A stretch of DNA of 64,000 bases from Hanleya hanleyi (GCA_036873755.1 JAVTVY010033858.1:1-64000); one strand, 5' to 3'; counted from the first letter of the stretch, positions 44,265 through 56,068 are shown. Numbers and translations are program-made. The notes: generated by a model not told the origin, from the letters alone.

Positions 44265-44375
44265 ACCACCACCACCGGGCGTTGACGAGCGGTGGTGGTG
44301 TTGGTGGTGGTGTGTGGTAGTGTGTATGTGGGCGTGTGTGTGTGGTGGTATTATTGGTGTGTGGTGGTGTCTGCA
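44265..44375. repeat. GT- and GGT-rich tract, right arm
   Basis: Mirror of 39965-40092: GGTGGTGGTGTTGGTGGTGG, GTGTGTGTGTGG and similar. Confidence 0.8.
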
Positions 44376-44464
44376 CATATAGAGATTAACTCGTGTCCCT
44401 CATCATTCCATATGTATTGGACGACTAATCAAAATTTCGCCACCACCTGTACTGATGACATCAC

Positions 44465-44695
44465 CAATGACGTCACAGATGACAGGGAAATCACTCAAGT
44501 TGTGGTCAACACCATGTACTTTCGCTACTACTCGTACTGATGACGTCACCGATGACGTCATAGCAAAGATATGGTATAGTGCATGACAGATATGGATGGT
44601 CTATCTCTACAACAAATACCTTCCTTCGCTGCCCCAAAATGCCCACTTTCGCTACTAGTCGTACTGATGACGTCACCGATGACGTCACAGATGCT
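44465..44695. promoter_or_regulatory. Cluster of CRE-like palindromes, right arm
   Basis: At least five TGACGTCA motifs: one near 44468 and two pairs 12 bp apart near 44540/44552 and 44667/44679. The pairs are in the phrase GATGACGTCACCGATGACGT. They arose partly by duplication of a CTACT-GTACTGATGACG unit. The regulatory role is inference. Confidence 0.5.
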
Positions 44696-44829
44696 GTAGA
44701 CAGCCCCCAAATCGTGTTCTACACCCCGAGAGCTACAAAATTACACCTCCCAGGACGCATTCGGACCAAGGATGGTCCATCTCTACCCCAAATACCTTCC
44801 TGTACTGCCCCAAAACGACCACTTTACTT

Positions 44830-45370
44830 ACTACAACCAACTGCGCATGCGCAGATTAACGTGACTTCCACTTAAAAACACACCATTCTCACTCTACTCT
44901 TCACAAGCTTCACTTTGACACCTTGCACGACCCATTCGGACCCATAGCGGTACATTTCTACCCCAAGCACACCCCCACATACCCCCCAAAATGCCTGCTT
45001 TCTATATTACGGTCAGACTGCGCATGCGCAAAAAAACGGACGAAACATTAGTCTAATCGGACGCCCCCTCACATATGCTTCACATTGATACCTCATACAA
45101 CTCCATCGGAGTGCCCCCTCACATATGCTTCACAATGATACCACACTCAGCCTCATCGGACCATTAGTGGCCCACCTAGGCCCCCAAAACGGCTATTTCC
45201 ATACCATTTGTCTACCGAGCATGCGCAGAATGACGATATTTCAACCCCACAGCCCGTCGGATGCGCCTTCACGGATGCTTCACATTGATACCTCACACGA
45301 CTCCATCGACCCACCAGTGGCCCACCTAGACCCCAAAACGTCTATTTCCATACACTTTGTCTATAGATTT
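44830..45370 (-). repeat. Array III, right arm
   Basis: Three to four units mirroring 38450-39780, with CTGCGCATGCGCAG near 44839 and variants near 45018 and 45220. Confidence 0.85.
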
Positions 45371-45439
45371 AATATGCATTCCTTGTACCCGTCCTCTGCA
45401 TGGCAGAACTGTACAACCCAGAACAAGTCTGGACATGCC

Positions 45440-45700
45440 TTGATCTCGGGGAGCCAGGTGTTCGGCACGTGAGCTCACTCACGCAGACACGTATGCACCA
45501 GACCAGGTGTTCACGGTCGCCGCAACATTGTAGCGAACGTGCAACTTTGTTGCAATTCGAGGAGCCAGGTGTTCGGCACGTGAACTCACTGACGCAGACA
45601 CGTATGCACCAGACCAGGAGTTCACGATGCCGCAACATTGTAGCGAACGTGCAGCAATGTTGCAATTCGCGGAGCCAGGTGTTCGGCACGTGACAACTCT
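45440..45700 (-). repeat. Array II, right arm
   Basis: Three units of GGAGCCAGGTGTTCGGCACG, GCCGCAACATTGTAGCGAAC and CACGCAGACACG, mirroring 38125-38385. Confidence 0.87.
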
Positions 45701-45829
45701 CAGCCCAAGCAGACATCAGCGAAATTCTGGCGGGAAAACCCCACAGACAGGTCAGTACATGTCCTATCCTGTTCAAAAATGACCATCCCCATACCCCATA
45801 CAGGCCTGTATATTGTATAATACCGACCC

Positions 45830-46205
45830 GCTATTTTAGGAGTAAAGTCCGTGTTCCGCTTTTTATAGTTTCCGAAAAAAATCCTAATTTTACATGCACC
45901 CACCCCATTGACTTGATAGGCGGGCCCCGATAAGCCCGGGGACCGATATTAGCCCTTTTGGCTAGAGTTGATAGGGATTTTCCCCTATTTCAGGGGTGAA
46001 GTCCGTGTTCCGCTTTTTATGGTTTCGGGAAAAAAAATCCTAATTTTACATGCACCCACCCCATTGACTTGACAGACAAGTCCCAATAAGCCCGGAGACA
46101 GATATTAGCTCTTTTGGCTAGAGTTGATAGGGATTTTCCCCTATTTTAGGGTTAAAGTCCGTGTTCCGCTTTCTATATTTTCGGGAGAAAATCCTAATTT
46201 TACAT
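45830..46205 (-). repeat. Array I, right arm
   Basis: Three units with AAGTCCGTGTTCCGCTTT, CCTAATTTTACATGCACCCA, AAGCCCGGGGACCGATATTA and TTGGCTAGAGTTGATAGGG, mirroring 37630-37975. Confidence 0.87.
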
Positions 46206-46974
46206 ACACCCACCCATGACTGGATGCCCCTTCACGAATGCTTCACTTTGATACCTCACTCGACCCAATCGGACCAAGCAGCGTATTTGAAGTCTGGGGA
46301 CTACTTTTTCTCCGCGGAAGCTTTTTCCCGCCACCGCATCACCACCAGGCCGCGGAGGAATACATGCTCTTGCCCACCATGTGACCTCCACATGACCTCC
46401 ACATGAGACGGCGTCCTTTTTGAGACGGCGCACTCTTTTGCCGGTTTTCGCCCGTACTATAATGCACTTGACCTCGACGCCAGATTCAATGTGAGTCTAT
46501 ATCCCATCTATATACTACTCTGGGATGTTACAAATATGGCAAGATTGTGAAGGTAGGGTACGTTTTAACGAGCGCTTAAGTACCGTCCATTGTGTGAGTC
46601 AATATGTCACTGACTTCAATCTAAAGCAATAATTAGTGTAGATGTCTTAATCGGTGTCCTGAAAAGGAAAATATATAACAACAAGCAGCCAGAGGATGCT
46701 AAGTCCCCCGCCCAAATGGCAGCAAATTTTTTTAGCATTGTTGGTCTCGAGGGGATATACATGAGGGAGGCAACTACTATACTTCATAGGCGTTGGATGC
46801 GAAAGGGTCTTCATGCCTTCCCAAGTTTTAAAATCAACTCATTTTTTGCTTCTGTAAATTAGCTTCCATGCAATGAAGCATGGAAATTATGTAACCGAAA
46901 AGCTACCCCAAGTGACATCTCAAGGCATATTATCTGAAAACCAAATTTGACGAGAAGCTGAATGCATCCTCAAC

Positions 46975-48820
46975 CTATTGTCTGGAAACCAAATTTTAAA
47001 TTTGCCACCAGGTGTCGCCACCTGTAGGTGCAAGTGGGCGAAATGCAATCCCAAGGATTATCTCATGACATGGTGTATCAGCATACAAACTTCGGGAAGA
47101 ATCTGAAAAGGGGTTATTGCCCGGAAACCAAATTTAGATTTGTATGCGCAAGTGTGCGAAACACAATCCCAGGTGACATCTTATGGCACATGAATACCAA
47201 ATTTGAGAAGAATCGCATGAGCAGTTGTTAAATTATTGCCAGAAACAAATTTCCGATTTTTCCACAAGGTGTCGCCACCAGTATGCAGAAGCAGGTGAAA
47301 TACAATCTCAAGCGACATATCATGGCATGGTATCTGCATACCAAATTGGAGAAAAATTTGATGAGTGAAATCAAATTTAGATTTGACACGAGGTGGTGCT
47401 ACCTGTAAGCACAAGTGGGAGAAACGCAATCCCAATTGACATCATATGTCACGATATATTCATACCAGATTTAAGAAGAATCTGACGAGTGATTCTCAAG
47501 TTATTACCCGGAAACAAATCTGGTATTTCGCCACCAAGCGGCACCACCTGTAAGTAAAAGTGAGCGTAACGCAATCCCACGCAACATCTCCTGGCATGAT
47601 ACATGCATGCTAAATTTGAGGAGATTCCGATGAGCAGTTCTCAAGTTAATAGCTGAAAACAAATTTTGATTTTAACACCTGGTGGCACCACCTATAGGTG
47701 CAAGTGGGCGAAATGCAATCTCAAGCGACATCTTAGGTCATGGTATTACCCGGAGACAAATTTGGGATTTTGCCACCAGGTGGCGCCACCTGTAAGTGCA
47801 AGTGAGTGAAAGGCAATCCCATTCAACATCTCCTGGCATGGTACATGCATGCTAAATTTGAGAAGAATCCGCAGAATGAGCAGTTCTCAAGTTATTGCCC
47901 GGAAACCAAATTTCGAGCAACATTTCAAAGTTATTGCTTGCAGCACAAAAGAACGGAAAGAACCCTAGTGGCACCACCTACAGGCAGATCTTTCTGAAAC
48001 GCAATACCAATCAACGTCTTATCACAAGGAATGCATATGCAACTAGATACAGTCGATCGAATATGATTGGAGGCATGCCTTTTGCATCTTTAGTAAAGGA
48101 AACATTCATTATTTGGTAAGAAAGTAAAAACGTAAAACTTAGGAAAAACATCATTAACATGGCCCCATAAGATAACTTGAGGGTATCCACATACCAAATT
48201 TAAAGGAATCCATTAAGGTCCAACAGTTACTGTCCGAAAATGCTATTTTACCTTGGCCCTCAGGTAGCACCATGTGTAGGCAGATAGGCATAAAAAATAA
48301 TCCCAACCGAGATCTTGAGGCAAGATCCCTTGACATTGGAAATAGAAAATGTTAACTTGGCCTACAGGTAGCGCCACCTATGAGCAGATCGACAAGAAAA
48401 ACAATACTAAAGCGAAACCTTCAGGTAGGGTACATGTATACCATTGCAAACTTGGAAAGAATTCATACTCATTCAAGTATTAAAAAGTTATTGTCCAGAA
48501 ACTTAATTTTAAATTTACCCCCAGGTGGCACCACCTATATGTGGATCGGCATGAAAAACAATGCCAAACGAGAAATTGATGGGCGGTGCCTACACACCAA
48601 ATTTGGAATGAATCGGTTTTTAAAAGTTATTTTCTGGAAACACTTAACTTAGCTTTCAGGTGGTCCCCCTATCAACATGAAAAACATTCTCAAACCAGAT
48701 CTTGAGACAAGGTACCACCACACCAAATTTGGAAAGAATCCTTAAGGTTTTCAAAAGTTATTGTCTGGAGGTACAATTTAACATGGCCCAAGGTAGCGCC
48801 ACCCAGAAGCGGATTGGCAC
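46975..48820 (+). repeat. Diverged array, first part (12 units)
   Basis: Units of about 110-190 bp with cores at about 46999, 47261, 47385, 47531, 47676, 47773, 47969, 48251, 48363, 48520, 48653 and 48785. The copies are old and diverged. The core at 47773-47786 (CCACCAGGTGGCGC) matches the CTCF consensus CCASYAGRKGGCRS exactly. The short open frames here are chance. Confidence 0.8.
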
Positions 48821-49285
48821 GAAAAACAATTCCAAGCAAAACTCTATAGACAAGGGATCCATTTACCAAATACAAAAACATGGGTCTGTGCCTGATAAAT
48901 TGAAACCTTTTGGGGTTGCAATTATCCCAATATTGCAGACAACACACAAATTTCAGCTTCTGCCAAGATATATTGGAGATATATATGCTCAAACACAATA
49001 TATGAGGGTTGGGCGAGAGCTAGTTTGGGAGATAGAGGGTGCAGCTCGGCGCCCTGGGGATGGGGGCATGCTCTTCTTGAGGGTAGTGGTAGGTGTGCTG
49101 ACATGAAAGCCATAGAAAGCTCCCTATACTTGAAACAACGACAACTGCATGCCATCATCTATCACAGTCCGAAAAACCACAAGGTGGAATTCAATTCAAT
49201 TCAGGAAATTGATCATATGCACAGTGTGCACCCAAACTTTAGAAACTCAGTTGTAATTAATATAGTAAGTTACACTGTGGACACA
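48821..49285. other. Spacer within the repeat complex
   Basis: Unique-looking sequence with no recognised gene. The open frame at 48702-49106 has no known domain. CAATTCAATTCAG near 49191 resembles the LINE tail motif at 57467. Confidence 0.4.
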
Positions 49286-49770
49286 AATGGTTCCTGCAGA
49301 AGCTTTAGGGTAAATCATATGATATGAGATACAATTATTTGATAGCAAAATTGAATAAAATGTTGTCCTTCATTTAAGATGACACGAAATTCAAAAACCA
49401 GGGGTTCCCGCCAGTTATTCCATATTATACTTCTGAAATATAATATGGTTCATGCAAAAGCTTTAGGGTAAATCATATGATGTGGAATAGAGTGATTTCA
49501 TAGCAAAGTTGAAGGAAATGTCCTTCATTAAGGGCGAAACAAAATTCAAAACTAACACGGGTTCGGTACTGCGGGGATTCCCCCGCCAGTTATTTCATAT
49601 TATACTTCTGAAAAAAAATATGGTTCCTGCAAAATCTTCACTGTAAATCATATGATGTGGAATAGAAAGACTGGACAGCAAATTTAAGAAAACGGTGTCC
49701 TTCATTTAAAGCGACATGAAATTCAAAACTAACAGCGAGAAGCAGAAGAAAGAAGAACAAATGACAAACG
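49286..49770 (+). repeat. About 160-170-bp tandem repeat, three units
   Basis: GGTAAATCATATGAT with GCAAAAGCTTTAGG recurs near 49288, 49446 and 49619. Each is followed by GCGACATGAAATTCAAAACT-like and GGTTCCCGCCAGTTATT-like blocks. It is a different family from the array around it. Confidence 0.85.
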
Positions 49771-49864
49771 CATTTAGGGATGCCTAATTATTAGACAAAG
49801 CATTTGGAAATTATCGCTTGTGAAATATTTGAATGGAAACCACGGACATGAACAGAAGATTGGA

Positions 49865-50590
49865 ATAAGACCCAGTGGCGCCACCTTCAGGTGGATCCTG
49901 CTGAAATGTAATACCAACCCAAGTCTGGCCACAAGGAATGTATATGCTAAATTTTGAAGGAATCCGACAAATCTTTTCGAAGTTATCGCCTGTGAAGGAT
50001 TTGAACAGACACAGACACAAAGAGAGCAAGCCCCATTTTAACTGGAACGGACATGAAGAAGCGAAACTCAGTGGCGCCACCTTCAGGCAAATGTTACTGA
50101 AATCCAGTACGCAGCCACGCCTTCTCATAAGGAATACGTATGCCAAATTTCGGAAGAATCCAAGAAAGCGTTTGGAAGTTATCGCTTGTAACTGACATCC
50201 ACGGACACAAAGAAGCAAGATTCATTTCGATCCAGTGGCGCCACCTTCAGGCAGATGTTGCTGAAATGCGATACCGACTGGCGTCTTGTCGCATGGAATG
50301 CATATGCCGAATTTCGGAAGAATCCATCAAAGCGTTAGGAAGCAATCATTCGAACAGACATGCACGGACATCCGCGGACATGCACGGACAGGTAGAAGCA
50401 AGAACCATTTTGACCCAGTGGCGCCACCTTCAGGCAGATGTTGCTGAAATGCGATACCGACTGGCGTCTTGTCGCAAGGAATGCGTATGCCGAATTTCGG
50501 AATAATCCAACAAAGCGTTAGGAAGTAATCATTCGAACAGACATGCACGGACATGCACCGACACATAGAAGCAAGAACCATTTTAAAGAC
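49865..50590 (+). repeat. Array, second part (four units)
   Basis: Cores AGTGGCGCCACCTTCAGG near 49874, 50071, 50233 and 50418, with TGCCGAATTTCGGAAGAATC and ACGGACATGCACGGACA between. The last two units are very similar. The DNA then joins the second head at 50590-50624. Confidence 0.87.
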
Positions 50591-50939
50591 AAACAAGCAG
50601 CCAGAGGATGCTAGGTCCCCCGCCAAAATGGCAGCAATATTTATAAGCGCTGTCGGTTTCAGAAGATATTCATGAGGATGGCAACAGCTACTTCACAGGC
50701 GTATTAAGCAGAGGGGTCTTTCCACCTTCCCAGGTTTGAGATCAACTCCGAATGGCTGACTGAATGTTGATTGCTACTGTAATATATTTTATTTACCATG
50801 TAGCATGAAAATTATGTAACCGAAATGCAACCCCAAGAGACAACTCATGGCATATTATCTGCAAACTAAATTTGACAAGAATACGAAGGCATCCTCAACC
50901 TATTGCCCAGAAACCAAATTTAGACTTTGCCACAAGGAG

Positions 50940-51840
50940 TCACAACCTGTAGGTGCAAGCAGGCAAAACACAATCCCAAATGACATCTCATGTCATGGTA
51001 TCGGCATATGAACTTTGAGACTCTGAAGAGGGGTCCTCAAGTTATTGCCGGTACTAGATGCCCACCGGTGTTCATGTTATTTGGGGCGGGTCACATATGA
51101 ATACAAAATTTGAGAATAATCTGATGAGCAGTTGCCAAATTATTGCCCGGAAACAAATTTTTCCACCAGGAGACGCCACCTGTAGGCAGAAGCGGGAAAA
51201 ATACAATCCCAAGGAACATGGTATCGTGGGGACATCTGCATACCAAATTTGAGAAGAATCCGATGAGGGTCCTCAAGTTATTGCCCAGAAACCAAATTTA
51301 GATTTTGACACCAGGTGACGCCACCTCTAGGCGCAAGTCAGTGAAATGCATTATCAAGCGACATCTTATGTCACGGTACATTCATACAAAATTTGAGAAG
51401 AATCCGATGATCGGTTCTCAAGTTATTACCCGGAAACGAATTTGTGATGTTGCCACCAGGTGGCGCCACCTGTGAGTGCAAGTGAGCGAAAGGCAATCCC
51501 AAGCAACAGCTCCTGGCATGGTAAATGCATGCCAAATTTGAGAAGAATCCGATGAGCCGCAACGTTTCTCATGTTACCCAGAAAGGTACATATGTAGGAT
51601 ATTTCAAAGAAATTCGACCAAGTGTTTCTAAGTTATCACTTGCAGCATGGAATAATGGAATGAACTCTAGTGGCGCCACCTCCGGGTGGATTTTGCTGAA
51701 ACGCATCACCAACGGTGTGTTGTCGCAGGGAATGCATTTACCAAATTTCGAAGAAATCCGACAAATTGTTCGAAAGTTATCGCTCGCGAAGGATATGAAC
51801 AAACATGAACGGACATGCATTAAAGATTGGAACAAGACCC
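50940..51840 (+). repeat. Array, third part (diverged units)
   Basis: Cores near 50941, 51165, 51311, 51453 and 51670. The one at 51453-51466 (CCACCAGGTGGCGC) again matches the CTCF consensus exactly. The order of units follows that of 46975-47790, so both are copies of one ancestral array. Confidence 0.8.
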
Positions 51841-53020
51841 AGTGGCGCCACCTACAGGCGGATCTTGCTGAAACGTAATACCAGCGACGTCTTGTCGCAA
51901 AGAATGCAGATGCCAAATTTCGGAGGAATCCGACAAAGCATTTAGGAGTTATCGCTTACGCAGTATTTGCACGGACATGCACTAAATATTGGAACAAGAC
52001 CCAGTGGCGCCACCTACAGGCGGATCTTGCTGAAACGTAATACCAACAGACGTCTTGTCGCAAAGAATGCAGATGCCAAATTTCGGAGGAATCCGACAAA
52101 GCATTTAGGAGTTATCGCTTATGAAGCATTTGCACGAACATCCACGGACATGCACTAAAGATTGGAACAAGACCCAGTGGCGCCACCTACAGGCGGATCT
52201 TGCTGAAACGTAATACCAGCGACGTCTTGTCGCAAAGAATGCAGATGCCAAATTTCGGAGGAATCCGACAAAGCATTTAGGAGTTATCGCTTACGCAGTA
52301 TTTGCACGGACATGCACTAAATATTGGAACAAGACCCAGTGGCGCCACCTACAGGCGGATCTTGCTGAAACGTAATACCAACAGACGTCTTGTCGCAAAG
52401 AATGCAGATGCCAAATTTCGGAGGAATCCGACAAAGCATTTAGGAGTTATCGCTTATGAAGCATTTGCACGAACATCCACGGACATGCACTAAAGATTGG
52501 AACAAGACCCAGTGGCGCCACCTACAGGCGGATCTTGCTGAAACGTAATACCAACAGACGTCTTGTCGCAAAGAATGCAGATGCCAAATTTCGGAGGAAT
52601 CCGACAAAGCATTTAGGAGATATCGCTTACGAAGTATTTGCACGGACATGCATTAAAGATTGGAACAAGACCCAGTGGCGCCACCTACAGGCGGATCTTG
52701 CTGAAACGTAATACCAAGAGACGTCTTGTCGCAAAGAATGCAGATGCCAAATTTCGGAGGAATCCGACAAAGCATTTAGAAGTTATTGCTTACGAAGTAT
52801 TTGCACGGACATGTCCGTGCATGACGGACACATAGAAGCAAGACCCCAGTGGCGCCACCTACAGGCGGATCTTGCTGAAACGTAATACCAAGAGACGTCT
52901 TGTCGCAAAGAATGCAGATGCCAAATTTCGGTAGAATCCGACAAAGCATTTAGAAGTTATTGCTTACGAAGTATTTGCACGGACATGTCCGTGCATGCAC
53001 GGACACATAGAAGCAAGAAC
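51841..53020 (+). repeat. Higher-order repeat, 335 bp (162 + 173)
   Basis: AGTGGCGCCACCTACAGGCG begins at 51841, 52003, 52176, 52338, 52511, 52674 and 52848. The spacings alternate 162, 173, 162, 173, 163 and 174 bp. 51841-52175 and 52176-52510 look identical, so the open frames at 51967-52158 and 52302-52493 encode the same 63 residues. This is the youngest part of the array. Confidence 0.93.
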
Positions 53021-53056
53021 CATTTTAAAGTCCCCGGCCGCGTTGCGGCGGGGGAC

Positions 53057-56000
53057 AAAAATGACCAATTTATCCACAAGTATTTGATACAATAATTTCA
53101 CCATATTACTTGATGTAGTTAATTCCCATAACATTCATAAATCACAACGGCTCGGAACTGATGCGCTGGGGTAATGTGTATTACCCCAATATTAATGAAT
53201 ATTTGTATATCTAAATTTAGTAAAATGGCGTGTTCTGTTGCCTTTTGACGTAATATTTGGAATTCGAAGAACTTTTTAGGGTTATCTATGTATGGAAGAT
53301 ACCTCAAGGGGAACTCACTTTCTTCTCTCTATTTGGTCTGAAGGTTTCTGCCTCTCGATTTTTTTTTATCAATCTGCCTCTCGATTTGTTCAATCTAGAT
53401 AAAAAAATGCTGCTTTCTTGTAGATTTGACAGTAGATATATTCGATTTGTTAAAACTTTTAGAGTTCTGGATGAACGTGAAGAACGCAATCTCCACGCAT
53501 GCTTTGGAATGCATCATATGCCTGCCTATTTCTCAAAACTAGATGTAAAACGGGATTGGCTGAGTGTTCACTATTCAATGTTAAGGACTTCATAAACCTG
53601 ATGCAGAGGTCCCTCCTGGACAATTGTTGAGTTTTCAGATGCAAAATGTTGCATTATTGTGCATTCAGATAGTACGATTATCACATTTGCCAAAACTATA
53701 TACTAGATCGGCTGTTTACTGTACTTTTTTCTGAAATTATTGGGCCCCCAGTTTCGTCGTCTCTGTACTAGTTCACATTTGATTTCTCTAGATTTTATGG
53801 CGTGCATGCTACAATAAAGATTTTATAAGTGAGCTTCACATCTCTGGAAACTAAAGTCCCATACCACTAGCACATTCGAAGCGATCCCTTGTAGAAATAA
53901 CTCTCCGATTATCATCCCGTAATTTATATAATGGCCCACATGTATGAACGTAGAATGTGTTGATCGCTACACTCAGTGCTCGATACCACACCATGTGACT
54001 TCAAACCCCTGATGTATGGGTATCATAACTCTCGTGTATATGGAATACCATCACATGACAGACTCGCGGCCGAAATCCTCTTACAATCCATCGAGAACAA
54101 CTTGATACCCAATAATCTTATATATATGTTTTCAGGATCTAATATTCATATGTATAAATTGACAGAGAAGGAAAGACGATGTGTTGATCCAGTTGATTAC
54201 ACTTTCGTTTCCAAGAAATCTTCTTTAATACAGTTGCATTCAGGTTACGTTCAGGTGATCCAGTAGAAAAGCCGTTAAAGGGGCTCTAACTCTGGGAGTG
54301 AGTGTGAATCGTACGTTTTGATGGCATGGCAGCAATACATGTACATCATAAATAATAATATATCGAATTGGCAGAATTGACTAAGAAAAATGAAATTTTG
54401 ATCACAGATATAACCCTCATAGTACCAACAAGAATAAAACATTCAGTCCAAAAAGACAATTCGCATATAGATTAACCTATCGAATGACTGGAATTTGTCT
54501 TCGATGGGGTCATCTTTGAATTATATCATCCATTTTTTGAAGGCGTGCAAGGGACCTTCACCGATCGCACTGTTGCCATTCGGATTTGTTTTTGGGATAT
54601 TGGGTGGAACTAAACACTTACGGCCATTTTGTCTTGTGAAACACAATACAAAATCCCAAAACTGACCAAATATCTTATCAAGTCGAAACATACACAATGG
54701 TAACAAACTGCACAATTCCGATAGATTTTACAATAATAGTAAATCTAGCAGCGACTTGATAGCAACTGTGGATGTTAACTGACTATGAACATGACCTATT
54801 TCGATCATTTGAATTAACTGCATGAATCAAATAATATGATATACATTATGTGAAATGCAATGTAAAGCCCCAAACACATGCTCACAATTTGCTCTAATGT
54901 TTTTATTTGCATGTGTGCATATTTACGTATGCTTGTAAATGTTTAATCTGGTAAGCGTTCACACTGGTATAACAAGATATAAGTAAAACTTACCACTTCA
55001 AATGTCAAAATAAGGTCACCATGGGTTAAACAGAAATAAGCATTTTATGCACAAAAATTCAAGTTATCTACATAACATTTCACAGGTGGCTTACTCTTGT
55101 AAGTCTACTGAAGCCTATTCATATCACAGCCACAATACCAAAGATCAAATGTTGCCATGACCCAAAAGGCTTCATCAAAATTCGCATGTCAAACCACATT
55201 TAATCCAATAGCTCCTCGAATTTCCTTTGATCATTTTCCAGTAATATATTCACTACACAAGTCATCAGTTGATGTATTTCAAATACCGCATATGATGTAT
55301 ATGGTGTCTTTGAAATACACCACGTCACACCTGTTTTCCCGGAGTGAGTAACAAGAGGCGGAGCTCCAAACTCAAACTCGGATGATCATTGAATAAAAAG
55401 GTCACTTGCTAGATACTCGGCAATTTACCGGTATTCCAAATATTGGCGCGATATTGCACTCTTGGGACCCCCCGCCCCCCATAGAGTACAGTATTGCGGC
55501 AATATTTCGCATACATTGTTGAGTGTTATCATCACCATTACTAGTTTGACGGTAATAATTTATAATGATATGGAGCATAAATGTTCCCCTGAACAATTGA
55601 CTGAACAGTATTATCTCTGCTTTAGTACATGGTACGTATAATTTGCTTTACGTTCACATGGCCAGATTTGTATACAGTGCAAATTTACACATGTGTAAAT
55701 ATACTTTTGCACAATCTCCGGACCGGAAGCAAATTTAATCTCCGCGCAAATATACACACGTGTACAGTTGCGTTCACATGCTGAGTTTGCACACGTGTAT
55801 TTTATGTACTTATGCCAAATCAGCACAACAATTTGCTGTTACATCAGATGTTCGTATTGTGAGATTTAACACAGCAAAAACTCGCATTTTATAACATTGC
55901 AAGCCGCCACATCCTCACCCTAATCCCCGTCTTACCCGGCAGACCAAAGTTGGTTATCATTTGATCCTAAAGAAAAAAAGTTCATTATAAACTTTGAGAA

Positions 56001-56068
56001 TTTAAGGTGATGATGTGACCTTCTGACCCAGCCAATGGATTGTCCACAACAAATCGTAATGACTTTTC
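53057..56068. other. Unassigned DNA with small open frames
   Basis: Open frames at 53257-53595 (112 residues) and 53976-54266 (96 residues) on the plus strand are the longest. Neither shows a domain I know. CACACGTGTA-type blocks cluster at 55690-55800 (ACACATGTGTAAATATA, ACACACGTGTACA, CACACGTGTATTT) as a short diverged palindromic repeat. Exons of an unrecognised gene are possible. Confidence 0.35.

Larger units (their letters stand above)
37299..46520. mobile_element. 9.2-kb foldback-like element
   Basis: A very long inverted repeat: AGTAGTATATAGACGGGATA at 37299 is mirrored at 46500-46519 with one mismatch. The arms (37299-40944 and 43447-46520) match block for block up to a zinc-finger gene copy. 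TGGGA directly flanks both ends (37294-37298 and 46521-46525) and is a possible 5-bp target-site duplication. The arms contain three kinds of subterminal tandem arrays in mirrored order. The centre (40945-43446) holds the rest of one gene and a second full-length gene copy. No transposase, integrase or polymerase was recognised. The layout resembles foldback elements such as FB and TU. It could also be an inverted duplication of a smaller locus, but the sharp ends and flanking repeat favour a mobile element. Confidence 0.75.
43447..46520 (-). repeat. Right arm of the long inverted repeat
   Basis: 3074 bp pairing with 37299-40944. Compared with the left arm it has fewer array III units, an extra segment at 44570-44880 and a shorter gene linker. 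Confidence 0.88.
46703..53056. mobile_element. GTCCCCCGCC-ended repeat complex with array
   Basis: Two similar heads, GTCCCCCGCC at 46703 and 50615, are both preceded by AAGCAGCCAGAGGATGCTA and followed by AAATGGCAGCAA. One terminal GGCGGGGGAC lies at 53047-53056 and is the exact reverse complement of the head. Between them lie about 28 diverged units that share GGTGGCGCCACCT, CAAATTTGAGAAGAATCCGA and GTTATTGCCCGGAAAC. The likeliest reading is a non-autonomous TIR element with internal satellite units, in one copy (50615-53056), preceded by a related copy without its own tail. No transposase is present. A reverse fragment lies at 30389-30775. Confidence 0.65.

Noticed and set aside
37299..46520. 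Polinton/Maverick or virus-like element
   Set aside because: No DNA polymerase, integrase, ATPase, protease or capsid frame could be found between the arms.
51967..52158. Repeated 63-residue open frames in the array
   Set aside because: They come from the higher-order DNA repeat; the frame is not kept in older units.
46975..53020. CRISPR-like array of regularly spaced repeats
   Set aside because: Units are long and diverged, the spacers are repeats themselves, and the window is plainly eukaryotic.
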